Positions 44,661 to 54,543 of a stretch of DNA of 64,000 nt are shown here, in pieces (within the stretch, counting starts at the first letter, position 1; each line of letters starts with the position of its first letter). Source of the stretch: Pseudomonas lactucae (GTDB lineage: Bacteria > Pseudomonadota > Gammaproteobacteria > Pseudomonadales > Pseudomonadaceae); assembly GCF_016937615.1 (NCBI RefSeq), contig NZ_JAFHKI010000064.1:31421-95420 (forward strand). Direction: 5' to 3'. The notes under the pieces were generated by a model. It saw only the letters and a program-made list of their open reading frames with translations, had not been told where the DNA came from and searched no databases. A program made the translations under genes and the position numbers.

Positions 44661-46838
44661 ATGACTGAACACGTTCAAGTCGGTGGCCTGCAGGTCGCCA
44701 AAGTCCTGTTCGACTTCGTGAACAACGAAGCCATTCCCGGTAGCGGCATCACTGCCGACCAATTCTGGGCCGGCGCCGACAAGGTCATCCATGACCTGGC
44801 CCCAAAGAACAAAGCCCTGCTCGCCAAACGCGACGATTTCCAGGCGCGGATCGATGCCTGGCACCAGACCCACGCGGGCCAGGCCCATGACCCGGCGGCC
44901 TACAAGGCCTTCCTGCAAGACATCGGATACCTGCTGCCAGAAGCTGCGGATTTCCAGGCCTCGACCCAAAACGTCGACGACGAAATCGCGCGCATGGCCG
45001 GCCCGCAACTGGTGGTACCGGTGATGAACGCCCGCTTCGCCCTCAACGCCTCCAATGCGCGGTGGGGCTCGCTGTATGACGCGCTGTATGGCACCGACGC
45101 CATCAGCGAAGCCGACGGCGCCGAGAAGGGCAAAGGTTATAACAAGGTGCGTGGCGACAAGGTTATCGCCTTCGCACGCGCCTTCCTCGACGAAGCCGCA
45201 CCGCTCAGCGCCGGCAGCCATGTCGACTCCACCGGCTACAAGATCGTCGACGGCATGCTGATCGTCAGCCTCAAGGGCGGCAGCAACAGCGGCCTGCGTG
45301 ACGACGCCCAATTGATCGGCTTCCAGGGCCCTGCTGCCGAGCCGATTGCGATCCTGTTCAAACACAACGGCCTGCACTTCGAACTCCAGATCGACGCCAG
45401 CACTCCGGTCGGCCAGACCGACGCCGCCGGGGTCAAAGACATCCTGATGGAAGCCGCGCTCACCACCATCATGGACTGCGAAGACTCCGTGGCCGCCGTG
45501 GACGCCGACGACAAAGTGGTGATCTACCGCAACTGGCTCGGCCTGATGAAGGGCGACCTGGCCGAAGAAGTGGCCAAGGGCGGCAAAACGTTCACCCGCA
45601 CCATGAACCCCGACCGCGTCTACACCGGCCTGGATGGCCAGGACGTGACGCTGCACGGCCGCTCGCTGTTGTTCGTGCGTAACGTCGGCCATTTGATGAC
45701 CATCGACGCGATCCTCGATAAAGACGGCAACGAAGTCCCGGAAGGTATTCTCGACGGTCTGCTCACCAGCCTTGCGGCGATCCACAGCCTCAATGGCAAC
45801 AGCAGCCGCAAGAACAGCCGCACCGGTTCGGTGTACATCGTCAAGCCGAAGATGCACGGCCCCGAAGAAGCCGCGTTCACCAACGAGCTGTTCGGGCGCA
45901 TCGAAGACGTGCTTAACCTGCCGCGCAACACGCTCAAGGTCGGGATCATGGACGAGGAGCGCCGCACCACGGTCAACCTCAAAGCCTGCATCAAGGCGGC
46001 CAGCGAGCGCGTGGTGTTCATCAACACCGGTTTCCTCGACCGCACCGGTGACGAAATCCACACTTCCATGGAAGCCGGCGCGATGGTGCGCAAAGCCGCC
46101 ATGAAGTCTGAGAAGTGGATCGGCGCCTACGAAAACTGGAACGTCGATATCGGTTTGAGCACCGGCCTGCAAGGCCGTGCACAGATTGGTAAAGGCATGT
46201 GGGCGATGCCCGACCTGATGGCGGCGATGCTCGAACAGAAAATCGCCCACCCGCTGGCCGGCGCCAACACCGCCTGGGTACCGTCGCCGACTGCCGCCGC
46301 GCTGCACGCGCTGCACTACCACAAGGTCGACGTGTTCGCGCGCCAGGCCGAACTGGCCACGCGCGAGCGCGCCTCGGTGGACGACATCCTGACTATTCCC
46401 CTGGCCAGCAACACCGATTGGTCCGAGGAAGAGATCCGCAACGAGCTGGACAACAACGCCCAGGGCATCCTCGGCTATGTGGTGCGCTGGATCGACCAGG
46501 GCGTCGGCTGCTCCAAAGTGCCGGATATCAATGATGTGGGCCTGATGGAAGACCGCGCCACCCTGCGCATTTCCAGCCAGCACATCGCCAACTGGTTGCG
46601 CCACGGCATCGTCAACCAAGCCCAGGTGATGGAAAGCCTCAAGCGCATGGCGCCGGTGGTGGACCGTCAGAACGCTGGCGACGCGTTGTACCGCCCATTG
46701 GCCCCGGACTTCGACAGCAACATCGCCTTCCAGGCCGCAGTGGAGCTGGTGATTGAGGGGACCAAACAGCCCAATGGCTATACCGAGCCGGTGTTGCACC
46801 GCAGGCGTCGGGAGTTCAAGGCTAAAAACGGCCTGTAA
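44661..46838 (+). CDS. glcB: malate synthase G
   Basis: 725 residues from ATG 44661. Isoform-G features: long alpha/beta insert near the N-terminus, [74 protein letters not shown] (catalytic acid region) and [17 protein letters not shown]. Condenses glyoxylate with acetyl-CoA to malate, permitting growth on C2 compounds and glycolate. Single-gene transcript ended by a strong terminator. Confidence 0.97.
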   Translation: MTEHVQVGGLQVAKVLFDFVNNEAIPGSGITADQFWAGADKVIHDLAPKNKALLAKRDDFQARIDAWHQTHAGQAHDPAAYKAFLQDIGYLLPEAADFQASTQNVDDEIARMAGPQLVVPVMNARFALNASNARWGSLYDALYGTDAISEADGAEKGKGYNKVRGDKVIAFARAFLDEAAPLSAGSHVDSTGYKIVDGMLIVSLKGGSNSGLRDDAQLIGFQGPAAEPIAILFKHNGLHFELQIDASTPVGQTDAAGVKDILMEAALTTIMDCEDSVAAVDADDKVVIYRNWLGLMKGDLAEEVAKGGKTFTRTMNPDRVYTGLDGQDVTLHGRSLLFVRNVGHLMTIDAILDKDGNEVPEGILDGLLTSLAAIHSLNGNSSRKNSRTGSVYIVKPKMHGPEEAAFTNELFGRIEDVLNLPRNTLKVGIMDEERRTTVNLKACIKAASERVVFINTGFLDRTGDEIHTSMEAGAMVRKAAMKSEKWIGAYENWNVDIGLSTGLQGRAQIGKGMWAMPDLMAAMLEQKIAHPLAGANTAWVPSPTAAALHALHYHKVDVFARQAELATRERASVDDILTIPLASNTDWSEEEIRNELDNNAQGILGYVVRWIDQGVGCSKVPDINDVGLMEDRATLRISSQHIANWLRHGIVNQAQVMESLKRMAPVVDRQNAGDALYRPLAPDFDSNIAFQAAVELVIEGTKQPNGYTEPVLHRRRREFKAKNGL

Positions 46839-46841
46839 ATG

Positions 46842-46877
46842 AAAAAAGCCCTGATCGTGAGATCAGGGCTTTTTCTT
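46842..46877 (+). terminator. glcB intrinsic terminator
   Basis: AAAAAAGCCCTGATC and GATCAGGGCTTTTTC form a perfect stem with a GTGA loop, starting four bases after the stop. The A and T tracts on both sides make it bidirectional. Confidence 0.95.
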
Positions 46878-46904
46878 TGAAAATTGTGCTGACCGTAATG
46901 GCGC

Positions 46905-46978
46905 CATCGGGAGCAAGCCCCCTCCCACACTTGGACTGTGCCGCGGTCAAAATGTGGGAGGGGGCTTGCCCCCGATGA
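46905..46978. repeat. REPIN (inverted REP pair)
   Basis: CATCGGGAGCAAGCCCCCTC and GTGGGAGGGGGCTTGCCCCC arms separated by about 30 bases, between glcB and the response regulator. Confidence 0.9.
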
Positions 46979-47001
46979 GGCCCGCACATTCAGCGCAAAA
47001 A

Positions 47002-47448
47002 TCAGGAAGCCATCCCCAATTCCCGCTTCACCAGCTTCGCCAACTTCACGCTATCAATCGGCTTGAGCAAAAAATCCACCACGCTTAGGTGCATCGCGTC
47101 GATCACATCCGGCGCTTCCGCGTCCCCGGACATAATGATGATCGGCAGCGCTGCGCGGGTGGATTCGCGGACCTGGCGGATCAACTCAAGGCCATTGCTC
47201 GGCCGCATGCGCAAGTCGGTGATCAGCAAACCGATGGAGCTGCTGGACTGCAACAGTTCCCACGCCTTCTCCCCACTGTCAGCGGTCATGCAGCGAATAC
47301 CGTCCAGCCCCAGGATCTCCGCCAGCAGCTCACGTGCGTCCTTGTCGTCGTCGACAATCAACACACGTTGGGGCGGTAGATCAGGCTCCAGCATCACGGC
47401 GCTCAGCGCCTCGCGCTCGGCATCACTCAAAATATCGTGGTCGGACAT
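47002..47448 (-). CDS. stand-alone response regulator receiver protein
   Basis: 148 residues from ATG 47448 (MSDHDILSDAEREALSAVML). A single REC domain: VLIVDDDKDARELLAEIL (acidic pocket), LLITDLRMRPSNGLEL with the phosphorylated Asp, PIIIMSGDAEAPDV (Thr/Ser switch) and FLLKPIDSVKLAKLV (Lys). There is no output domain, so it may signal through protein interaction, like CheY/DivK types. No kinase gene is next to it. Confidence 0.88.
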   Translation of the reverse strand: MSDHDILSDAEREALSAVMLEPDLPPQRVLIVDDDKDARELLAEILGLDGIRCMTADSGEKAWELLQSSSSIGLLITDLRMRPSNGLELIRQVRESTRAALPIIIMSGDAEAPDVIDAMHLSVVDFLLKPIDSVKLAKLVKRELGMAS

Positions 47449-47652
47449 ACGGCTCTCAACAGTTCTTATCACTCTCCAGCACTCGTCAGACATCTGCGGA
47501 AGGGCGTTCAATGTGCACTTCGTCGGAAAGTTTGCATAGTGGGCGTTCTACGGGGTTTGGACGATAGTGATGTAAGGCTTTTCCCTAGTTTTAGCGTTTT
47601 TTCATCGACCTAGACTTACGTCCAATGGGCACCCAGCGCCCAGGAGTCGACC

Positions 47653-49614
47653 ATGCAGGACGATAACGACAAAAAAACTGCGGTCACTGTTATGAGTAAA
47701 GCTGATGCTTTCACGCAGGCGGGTAAAACCGCCGTGTTGCAGAACATCCACGGCACCCTGCAATTCCTGCAACGCTTCCCACCGTTCAACCAGATGGAAC
47801 AGGCACACTTGGCGTTTCTGGTGGAGCAATGCCAGTTGCGCTTCTATGGACCCGGAGAGAGCATTCTCAAACCGTCGGGCGGACCAGTGGAGCACTTCTA
47901 CGTGGTCAAACAGGGCCGGGTGGTGGGCGAGCGACCGGACTCGGAACACGCCACCTTCGAGATCACCACGGGCGAGTGCTTTCCCCTCGCGGCGCTGCTC
48001 GGCGAGCGGGCCACGCGCACCGAGCACAAGGCCGCCGAAGACACCTTTTGCCTGCAACTGAACAAACCGGCTTTCATCAAGCTGTTTGCCCTCTCCAGCC
48101 CATTTCGCGACTTTGCCCTGCGGGGCGTCAGCAGCCTGCTGGATCAGGTCAACCAGCAGGTGCAGCAAAAAGCCGTGGAAACCCTCGGCACGCAGTATTC
48201 CTTGAACACCCGCCTGGGCGAATTGGCCATGCGCCATCCGGTCACGTGCAACCCGGACACACCGCTGCGTGAAGCGGTGACGCTGATGCACGAACAACAG
48301 GTGGGCAGCATCGTGATCGTCGATGAGCACAAGGCGCCCCTGGGGATTTTCACCTTGCGCGACCTGCGCCAGGTGGTGGCCGACGGCACCAGCGATTTCA
48401 GCCAGCCCATCGACGCGCATATGACCCAGGCACCGTTCTTTTTGACCCCCGATCACAGCGCGTTCGATGCCGCCATCGCCATGACCGAGCGGCATATCGC
48501 CCATGTGTGCCTGGTCAGGGACCAGCGCCTGTGTGGCGTGGTGTCCGAGCGCGACTTGTTTTCCCTGCAACGCGTCGACCTGGTGCACCTGGCCCGCACC
48601 ATCCGCAACGCGCCGCGGGTGGACAACCTGGTGGCGCTGCGTGGCGAGATCGGCCAGTTGGTGGAGCGCATGCTGGCCCACGGAGCATCGTCCACCCAGA
48701 TTACCCACATCATTACCCTGCTCAACGACCACACCGTGTGCCGAGTGATCGAACTGAGCATCGCCGAAAAAGGCGACCCAGGGGTGCCGTTCAGTTGGTT
48801 GTGTTTCGGCAGCGAAGGCCGTCGCGAGCAAACGCTGTACACCGACCAGGACAACGGCATTCTGTTCGAAGCCAAGGACGCGGTGGAAGCCGCCGAGATT
48901 CGCGGGCGCCTGCTGCCCCTGGCGCAGCAGATCAACCAGAGCCTGGCGCTGTGCGGGTTCAGCCTGTGCAAGGGCAACATCATGGCCAGCAACCCGGAAC
49001 TGTGCCTGTCGCGGGCTGAATGGGCGCGGCGCTTCGCGGCGTTTATCCGCGAAGCGACGCCGGAGAACCTGCTCGGCTCGAGCATTTATTTCGACCTGCG
49101 CGTGGTGTGGGGCGACGAGCAGGGTTGCGAGCAATTGCGCCAAGGTATCTTGGACCAGGTCGCGGACAACCGGTTGTTCCAGCGCATGCTCGCCGAGAAT
49201 GCCTTGCGCCAACGCCCACCAGTGGGGCGTTTTCGCGAATTCGTGCTGACGCGTAAAGGCAGCAAAAAGGCCACGCTGGACCTCAAGGTTCAGGGCCTCA
49301 CCCCATTCGTGGATGGTGCGCGCCTGCTGGCCCTGGCCAATGGCATCCATGCCAACAACACCCTGGAGCGCCTGCGCCAGTTGGTGGTCAAGGAAGTCAT
49401 CGAACCGCTGGACGGCGCCGCCTATGAAGAGGCGTATCACTTTATCCAGCAAACCCGCATGCAGCAGCACCAGTTGCAAACCCGCGAGAACCAGCCGTAT
49501 TCCAACCGCGTCGACCCCGACAGCCTTAACCATCTGGACCGGCGGATCCTGCGCGAATCCCTGCGCCAGGCCCAGCGCCTGCAAAGCAGCCTGACCCTGC
49601 GGTATCAACTGTGA
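47653..49614 (+). CDS. cNMP-binding/CBS-pair/DUF294 nucleotidyltransferase-like protein
   Basis: 653 residues, ATG 47653 with GGAG six bases upstream. Order of domains: cyclic-nucleotide-binding fold (about 35-150, FYGPGESILKPSGGPVEHFY), two CBS motifs (about 175-310, PVTCNPDTPLREAVTLMHEQ and APFFLTPDHSAFDAAIAMTE), and a DUF294 nucleotidyltransferase domain with GSEGRREQTLYTDQDNGILF (GS...D-x-D pattern), then a helical C-terminal domain. Resembles GlnD-like signal proteins. The stop overlaps the GTG of the exonuclease gene by four bases, a pairing found widely in proteobacteria. Confidence 0.9.
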   Translation: MQDDNDKKTAVTVMSKADAFTQAGKTAVLQNIHGTLQFLQRFPPFNQMEQAHLAFLVEQCQLRFYGPGESILKPSGGPVEHFYVVKQGRVVGERPDSEHATFEITTGECFPLAALLGERATRTEHKAAEDTFCLQLNKPAFIKLFALSSPFRDFALRGVSSLLDQVNQQVQQKAVETLGTQYSLNTRLGELAMRHPVTCNPDTPLREAVTLMHEQQVGSIVIVDEHKAPLGIFTLRDLRQVVADGTSDFSQPIDAHMTQAPFFLTPDHSAFDAAIAMTERHIAHVCLVRDQRLCGVVSERDLFSLQRVDLVHLARTIRNAPRVDNLVALRGEIGQLVERMLAHGASSTQITHIITLLNDHTVCRVIELSIAEKGDPGVPFSWLCFGSEGRREQTLYTDQDNGILFEAKDAVEAAEIRGRLLPLAQQINQSLALCGFSLCKGNIMASNPELCLSRAEWARRFAAFIREATPENLLGSSIYFDLRVVWGDEQGCEQLRQGILDQVADNRLFQRMLAENALRQRPPVGRFREFVLTRKGSKKATLDLKVQGLTPFVDGARLLALANGIHANNTLERLRQLVVKEVIEPLDGAAYEEAYHFIQQTRMQQHQLQTRENQPYSNRVDPDSLNHLDRRILRESLRQAQRLQSSLTLRYQL

Positions 49615-50318
49615 GCCTGTTCGGTTGGTGGCGCGCCGCCAAACCGCGCCTGGACGCGGACCAACAACGGCGCCTGGAACAACTGCCCAACCCTGCGGCA
49701 CTGGGCGACAGCTCGCTGCGCACCCAGCGCTGGGTGGTGGTGGACCTGGAAACCAGCGGTCTGAACCTCAACCGCGACCAGGTGCTGTCCATCGGCGCGG
49801 TGGTGATCGAGGACGGTGCTGTGGATTTTTCCCAGTTGTTCGAGCGCACCTTGCAACGCACCGACACCAAACTCAGCCCCAGCGTGCTGATCCACGGCCT
49901 GGGCCCCAGCGCCATCGCCGCCGGCAGTGATCCGGTCGAAGCCTTGCTGGACTTTATGGAGTTCGTCGGCGACAGCCCACTGCTGGCCTTCCATGCACCG
50001 TTCGATAAGCACATGCTCGGCCGCGCACTCAAGGACAGCCTGGGTTATCGCCTGGCTCATCCGTTCCTGGATGTGGCCGACATCGCCCCGCTGCTGTGCC
50101 CCGAGGCGCATATTCGCGAAGCCGGGCTGGACGACTGGATCAATCACTTCAAGCTGCAGGTGGGCGAACGCCATCACGCCAGCGCCGACGCCCTGGCCAC
50201 CGCCGAGCTGATGCTCATTCTGTTCAGCCGCGCGCGCCAGCAGCACATCGACACACCGCACGCGCTGCAAACGCGTTTGAGCCAATGGAAACGGCGTAAA
50301 CAAGCGCCATCGTTTTAA
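49611..50318 (+). CDS. DEDDh 3'-5' exonuclease (DnaQ-like)
   Basis: 235 residues from GTG 49611. Exonuclease motifs: WVVVDLETSGLNLNRDQVLS (first Asp-Glu), LLAFHAPFDKHML (second Asp) and GERHHASADALATAEL (His and last Asp), the DEDDh pattern of the DNA polymerase III epsilon family. Shorter than DnaQ itself and without the polymerase-binding tail, so more likely a free repair or RNA exonuclease linked to the upstream CBS/DUF294 protein. Confidence 0.92.
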   Translation: MSLFGWWRAAKPRLDADQQRRLEQLPNPAALGDSSLRTQRWVVVDLETSGLNLNRDQVLSIGAVVIEDGAVDFSQLFERTLQRTDTKLSPSVLIHGLGPSAIAAGSDPVEALLDFMEFVGDSPLLAFHAPFDKHMLGRALKDSLGYRLAHPFLDVADIAPLLCPEAHIREAGLDDWINHFKLQVGERHHASADALATAELMLILFSRARQQHIDTPHALQTRLSQWKRRKQAPSF

Positions 50319-50370
50319 TCTCATCTCCCGACAGACACCAATTGCGCCCACCCCACGCCTCTGACACAAT

Positions 50371-50385
50371 CGCGAATAATTCTCG
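50371..50385. promoter_or_regulatory. Fur box upstream of fiuI
   Basis: CGCGAATAATTCTCG fits the 7-1-7 Fur pattern TGATAATnATTATCA with symmetric GAGAAT/ATTCGC halves on the minus strand; 34 bases upstream of the sigma factor start. It would link the fiu genes to iron limitation. Confidence 0.65.
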
Positions 50386-50418
50386 TTAGTTTAAACCTCT
50401 TGTTTATTCGGTGATGCC

Positions 50419-50937
50419 TTGTCGTCGGTCCAGACCCCACACAGTGAGCTTGTTGGCGCGTTGTATCGCGACCATCGTGGCTGGCTGCTGGCCTGGCTGC
50501 GGCGCAATGTGGCCTGCCCAAGCCGCGCCGAGGACCTGAGCCAGGACACGTTCATGCGCCTGCTCGGCCGTGACGAGTTGCGCGCACCCCGCGAGCCCAG
50601 GGCGTTCCTGGTAGCAATCGCCAAAGGCTTGCTGTTCGACTACTTTCGTCGCGCGGCGCTGGAGCAGGCCTATCTCACCGAACTGATGCTGATCCCGGCA
50701 AGCGAACACCCCTCGCCGGAAGCGCAGCAACTGATCCTCGAAGACCTCAAGGCCATCGACCGCCTGCTCGGCAAGCTGTCGAGCAAGGCCCGCGCGGCCT
50801 TCCTGTATAGCCGTCTCGACGGCCTGGGCCACGCCGAAATTGCTCAACGCCTGGGCGTATCGGTGCCTCGTGTGCGCCAGTACCTGGCCCAGGGCATTCG
50901 CCAGTGCTATATCGCGCTGTATGGCGAACCGGCGTGA
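50419..50937 (+). CDS. fiuI: ECF sigma factor FiuI/FecI type
   Basis: 172 residues. The only in-frame start near the homologous N-terminus is TTG 50419; the ribosome site is weak. Region 2: LYRDHRGWLLAWLRRNVACP, RAEDLSQDTFMRLLGRDELR and RAFLVAIAKGLLFDYFRRAA; region 4: RAAFLYSRLDGLGHAEIAQR with SVPRVRQYLAQGIRQC. Iron-starvation sigma factor directing transcription of the downstream receptor gene. The name follows the PA0472-0470 (fiuI-fiuR-fiuA) gene order. Confidence 0.85.
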   Translation: MSSVQTPHSELVGALYRDHRGWLLAWLRRNVACPSRAEDLSQDTFMRLLGRDELRAPREPRAFLVAIAKGLLFDYFRRAALEQAYLTELMLIPASEHPSPEAQQLILEDLKAIDRLLGKLSSKARAAFLYSRLDGLGHAEIAQRLGVSVPRVRQYLAQGIRQCYIALYGEPA

Positions 50938-51901
50938 GCGCCATCAGCGCCAAACCGGTGTCGGCCCGCGTGCTGGACGCCGCGATTGCCTGGCAGCTGT
51001 GCCTCGACTCGGGGGACGGCAGCGCGGTGGAGCGCGAAGCGTTCAGCAAATGGCTGGCCAGCGACGAAGAACACGCCCGTGCCTGGCGCCAGCTGGGCAT
51101 GCTCGACCAGCGTTTCAGCGCCGCCTCGGGCCCGGCGCGGGCGGCGTTGTTGCAATCGAGTGAAGGCCTTCGCCAACGCGTGCGCAAGCTCGGCAGCGGG
51201 CTGGCGAGTATCGCATTGGTGTGCGGTCTGGCCTTGTTTGCCGGCGAACGCTACGTGCCGATCCACTATTGGCTGGCCGATCAGCGCACCGCCACCGGCG
51301 AGCAGCGCACGCTGAAACTGGCTGATGGCACGCAGATCAACCTCAATACCCACAGCGCCATCGACGTGCGTTTCGATGAGAAACGCCGGCTGATCGTGTT
51401 GCAGGAAGGCGAGATCCTCGTCCAAACCGGCCACAACGATGCGCGCCCGTTTTACGTGCAGACCCGCGATGGCAGCCTGCGGCCGCTGGGCACGCGGTTT
51501 ATCGTCAAGCGCGAAGACGACGCCACGCGCTTGAGCGTGCTGCAATCGGCGGTGGCGGCGCAGCCGCAAACACTGCATCAGGAACAGGTGTTCAAGGAAG
51601 GCCAACAGGTGCTGATGCGCAGCGACGGCCTCGGCCCTGCGCTTGCCGTCCCCCCCGCCACCGATGCCTGGACCCGTGGCATGCTGGTGGTCGACAACGC
51701 CCGCCTGGGCGATGTGGTCGAGGAACTCAGCCGTTACCGCAGCGGTTACCTGGGGGTGGATAAACGCGTGGCCGACCTGCGCATCACCGGCAGCTTCCCG
51801 CTGCACGACACCACCCTGCGCTCAACGCCCTGCTGCCGACCCTGCCGGTGCGGATCGAGCAGCACACGCCGTGGTGGGTGACGGTGACCGCCAAGCCCTA
51901 A
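50934..51901 (+). CDS. fiuR: FecR-type anti-sigma factor FiuR (apparent 1-base frameshift at 3' end)
   Basis: GTG 50934 overlaps the fiuI stop (GTGA). N-terminal cytoplasmic DUF4880 part (DAAIAWQLCLDSGDGSAVER, EEHARAWRQLGMLDQRFSAA), one membrane helix (ASIALVCGLALFAGERYVPI), and a periplasmic FecR domain (TGEQRTLKLADGTQINLNTH). Downstream of TTL (51818) the frame slips; restoring one G gives ALNALLPTLPVRIEQHTPWW to a stop at 51899-51901, about 322 residues. It holds FiuI inactive until the ligand-loaded receptor signals. Confidence 0.88.
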
Positions 51902-51963
51902 TGAAGTGTCTGGGCTATCGCTATCGGGCAACCCCTCCACATTTGATTTGTGAATACCTTCAA

Positions 51964-51989
51964 CTGTGGGAGGGGGCTTGCCCCCGATG
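51964..51989. repeat. single REP sequence
   Basis: CTGTGGGAGGGGGCTTGCCC followed by CCGATGACG between fiuR and fiuA; only one arm is present. Confidence 0.85.
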
Positions 51990-52096
51990 ACGCCCTCAAA
52001 CACGCCACAAAAAAATAGTTTCCCCCCGCCCTATCACTTTCCAATTCTCGTTCGGCACCTAAGCAATTGAGAAATATTTCCATTCAGGAGCCGCCC

Positions 52097-54526
52097 ATGT
52101 CCCGCACGCTAGATACCTTGTTGCGCCCCAGCCTGTTAGCCGTGGCCATTGCCCTCAGCGCCCCGCTGGCCAGCCCCGCGCTGTTCGCCGCTGAACAAGC
52201 CTCGACCGTGCGCGCCTACAACCTGCCGGCGGCGCCCCTGGCGTCAACGCTGAACCAGATCGCCAGCCAGGCCGGCCTGGCACTGACCCTCAACCCGGCG
52301 CTGGCGTCGGGCAAGACGTCGGCACCGGTCCAGGGCCAGTTCGATGCACAGGGCGCGCTGCGCGAGGCACTGCGTGGCACCGGGTTGCAGCTGGAACAGA
52401 GCAGCGCCGGGACGTTTACCCTGGTGGCGGTGCCGGAAGGTGCGCTGGCGTTGCCCACCACCAACATCACCAGCCAGGGCAGCGATGAAAGTGCCTGGGG
52501 CCCGGTCGAGGGCTACCTGGCCAAACGCACCGCCGCCGGCACCAAGACCGACACCGCGCTGGTCGAAGCGCCGCGCTCGATTTCCATCGCCACCCGCGAG
52601 CAGATGCAGGACCGCAACGTGCAGAACCTGGATGACGCGGTGAAATACATGCCCGGCATCGTCTCCGCCAGCTACGGCAGCGATACCCGTTATGACTGGA
52701 TGCGCGTACGCGGCTTCGAACCCACCCAGTTCCTCGACGGCCTGCCACTGCCGCGCGGTGTGTACGCCAACCCGAAAGCCGAAACCTGGAACCTTGACCG
52801 CCTCGCCCTGTTGCGTGGCCCGGCCTCGTCGGTGTACGGCCAGACCCCGCCGGGCGGCCTGCTGGACATGGTCAGCCGCCGTCCCAGCGCCGAGCAGAGC
52901 AGTGCCATCCAGGTGCAATACGGCAGCGACAACTATCGCCAGATCAACTTTGCCAGTACCGGCAAGCTCGACGAGGAAGGCCGGTTCCTCTATGGCCTCA
53001 GCGGCGTGATGCGTGATGCCGGCACCCAGGTCGATCACATCGACAACAAGCGCTACAACATCGCGCCTAGCCTGACCTGGAATATCGACCCTGATACTCA
53101 GCTGACCTTCCTGTCGCAGTTCACCCGCGACGATACCGGCACCACCAGCCAGTTCCTGCCGATCCAGGGCACCAAAATCAAATCGCCATTGGGCGAGGTG
53201 TCCCACCACAAGAACCTGGGCGACCCGGACTACGAATACTACGACCGCACCTACTATGCGCTGGGCTATGCCTTCGAGCATCGCTTCAACGAGACGTGGC
53301 AGTTCAAGCAGAACCTGCGCTATACCAAGTCTGAGTTGTCGTTCCAGACGCTGACCGTGGGTGCCTATCCGTTCACCCAGGTGGAGGCCAATGGTGACGT
53401 GGGCCGCACCTCGACCAATGTGGACGAGAACATCGGCCAGTTAGCCCTCGACAATAACTTCCAGGCCGACTTCACCACCGGCGACATCACCCATACCTTG
53501 CTGCTGGGCCTGGATCATCAACGCACCGACACCTCGTACCTGTCGATTTTCGGTGATGGGCTGAAGACCAACGTCAACAATCCAATATACGGTCAGCCTA
53601 TTGTTCGTCCCGCACGCTCCGGTGCGTTCTACGACTACAACCAGAAGACCGTGCAGACGGGTCTCTATATCCAGGATCAATTGGCACTGGATAAATGGCG
53701 TCTGACCGTGGGCGGCCGTGAAGACTGGGTGCACCAAGGCACCACCTATTTCAACCAGAACGACGCGACCAATACCGACCGCATCAAGCATTTCAGTGGC
53801 AATGCGGCACTAAGCTATGTGTTTGACTCCGGCTTTGTACCCTATATCTCCTACGCCGAATCCTTTCAACCAGCGAGCAACGCCAGCGTCTCAGCCACTG
53901 AGTCGTACAAACCCACCGAAGGCAAACAGTGGGAACTGGGTATCAAATATCAGCCTGAGGGTTCAAACACGCTGCTGAGTGCGGCCGTTTACGACCTGAC
54001 CCAGAAAAACGTTCTGGTGACCACGACTACCGCAGGCAGTATCCCGGTTACTAACCAGACCGGTGAAGTGAAAGTCAAAGGCCTGGAATTGGAAGCTGTG
54101 TCAGATGTGACTGAAAACCTCAAAGTCATCGCTTCCTACACCCTGGCAAAATCCGAGGTGCAAAAAGGTGACTACAAAGGCAATCGTCTGCAACTGATGC
54201 CAAACCAGCAAGCCGCCCTATGGACGGACTACACCTGGCATACCGGGGTACTCGACGGTTTCGGCGTGGGCTTCGGTGCGCGCTACACCGGCAACACCTA
54301 CGGAGACCAAGGCAATACCTGGCTGGGCAAGGCCGACGCCTACACAGTGTTCGATGCCGCAGTGCACTACGACCTGGGTCGCCTGGACAACAGCCTCAAA
54401 GGTGCATCGGTGAAATTGAACGCCACCAACCTGTTCGACAAAGACTACATTTCGACCTGCGATGGCTTCTACTGCTACTACGGCGACCAACGCAGCGTCG
54501 TCGCCAGCGCCACCTACCAGTGGTAA
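52097..54526 (+). CDS. fiuA: TonB-dependent ferrichrome-type siderophore receptor with signalling domain
   Basis: 809 residues from ATG 52097 (AGGAG upstream). Signal peptide LLRPSLLAVAIALSAPLASP to LFAAE; STN signalling domain (about 48-120, STVRAYNLPAAPLASTLNQI); plug domain (RNVQNLDDAVKYMPGIVSAS, RGFEPTQFLDGLPLPRG, LLRGPASSVYGQTPPGGLLD); and a 22-strand barrel ending in the aromatic VVASATYQW. A late extracellular Cys pair (STCDGFYCYYGDQ) is typical of FhuA/FoxA/FiuA-type hydroxamate receptors. With fiuI and fiuR it forms a cell-surface signalling system. Confidence 0.9.
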   Translation: MSRTLDTLLRPSLLAVAIALSAPLASPALFAAEQASTVRAYNLPAAPLASTLNQIASQAGLALTLNPALASGKTSAPVQGQFDAQGALREALRGTGLQLEQSSAGTFTLVAVPEGALALPTTNITSQGSDESAWGPVEGYLAKRTAAGTKTDTALVEAPRSISIATREQMQDRNVQNLDDAVKYMPGIVSASYGSDTRYDWMRVRGFEPTQFLDGLPLPRGVYANPKAETWNLDRLALLRGPASSVYGQTPPGGLLDMVSRRPSAEQSSAIQVQYGSDNYRQINFASTGKLDEEGRFLYGLSGVMRDAGTQVDHIDNKRYNIAPSLTWNIDPDTQLTFLSQFTRDDTGTTSQFLPIQGTKIKSPLGEVSHHKNLGDPDYEYYDRTYYALGYAFEHRFNETWQFKQNLRYTKSELSFQTLTVGAYPFTQVEANGDVGRTSTNVDENIGQLALDNNFQADFTTGDITHTLLLGLDHQRTDTSYLSIFGDGLKTNVNNPIYGQPIVRPARSGAFYDYNQKTVQTGLYIQDQLALDKWRLTVGGREDWVHQGTTYFNQNDATNTDRIKHFSGNAALSYVFDSGFVPYISYAESFQPASNASVSATESYKPTEGKQWELGIKYQPEGSNTLLSAAVYDLTQKNVLVTTTTAGSIPVTNQTGEVKVKGLELEAVSDVTENLKVIASYTLAKSEVQKGDYKGNRLQLMPNQQAALWTDYTWHTGVLDGFGVGFGARYTGNTYGDQGNTWLGKADAYTVFDAAVHYDLGRLDNSLKGASVKLNATNLFDKDYISTCDGFYCYYGDQRSVVASATYQW

Positions 54527-54543
54527 TTGGCCAAGGCTAGAAC

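Noticed and set aside
44568..46799. 743-aa minus-strand frame opposite glcB
   Set aside because: Very long but mirrors the codon pattern of malate synthase G, whose sequence is unmistakable on the + strand.
47602..49701. 699-aa minus-strand frame opposite the CBS/DUF294 gene
   Set aside because: Antisense shadow caused by high GC at third codon positions.
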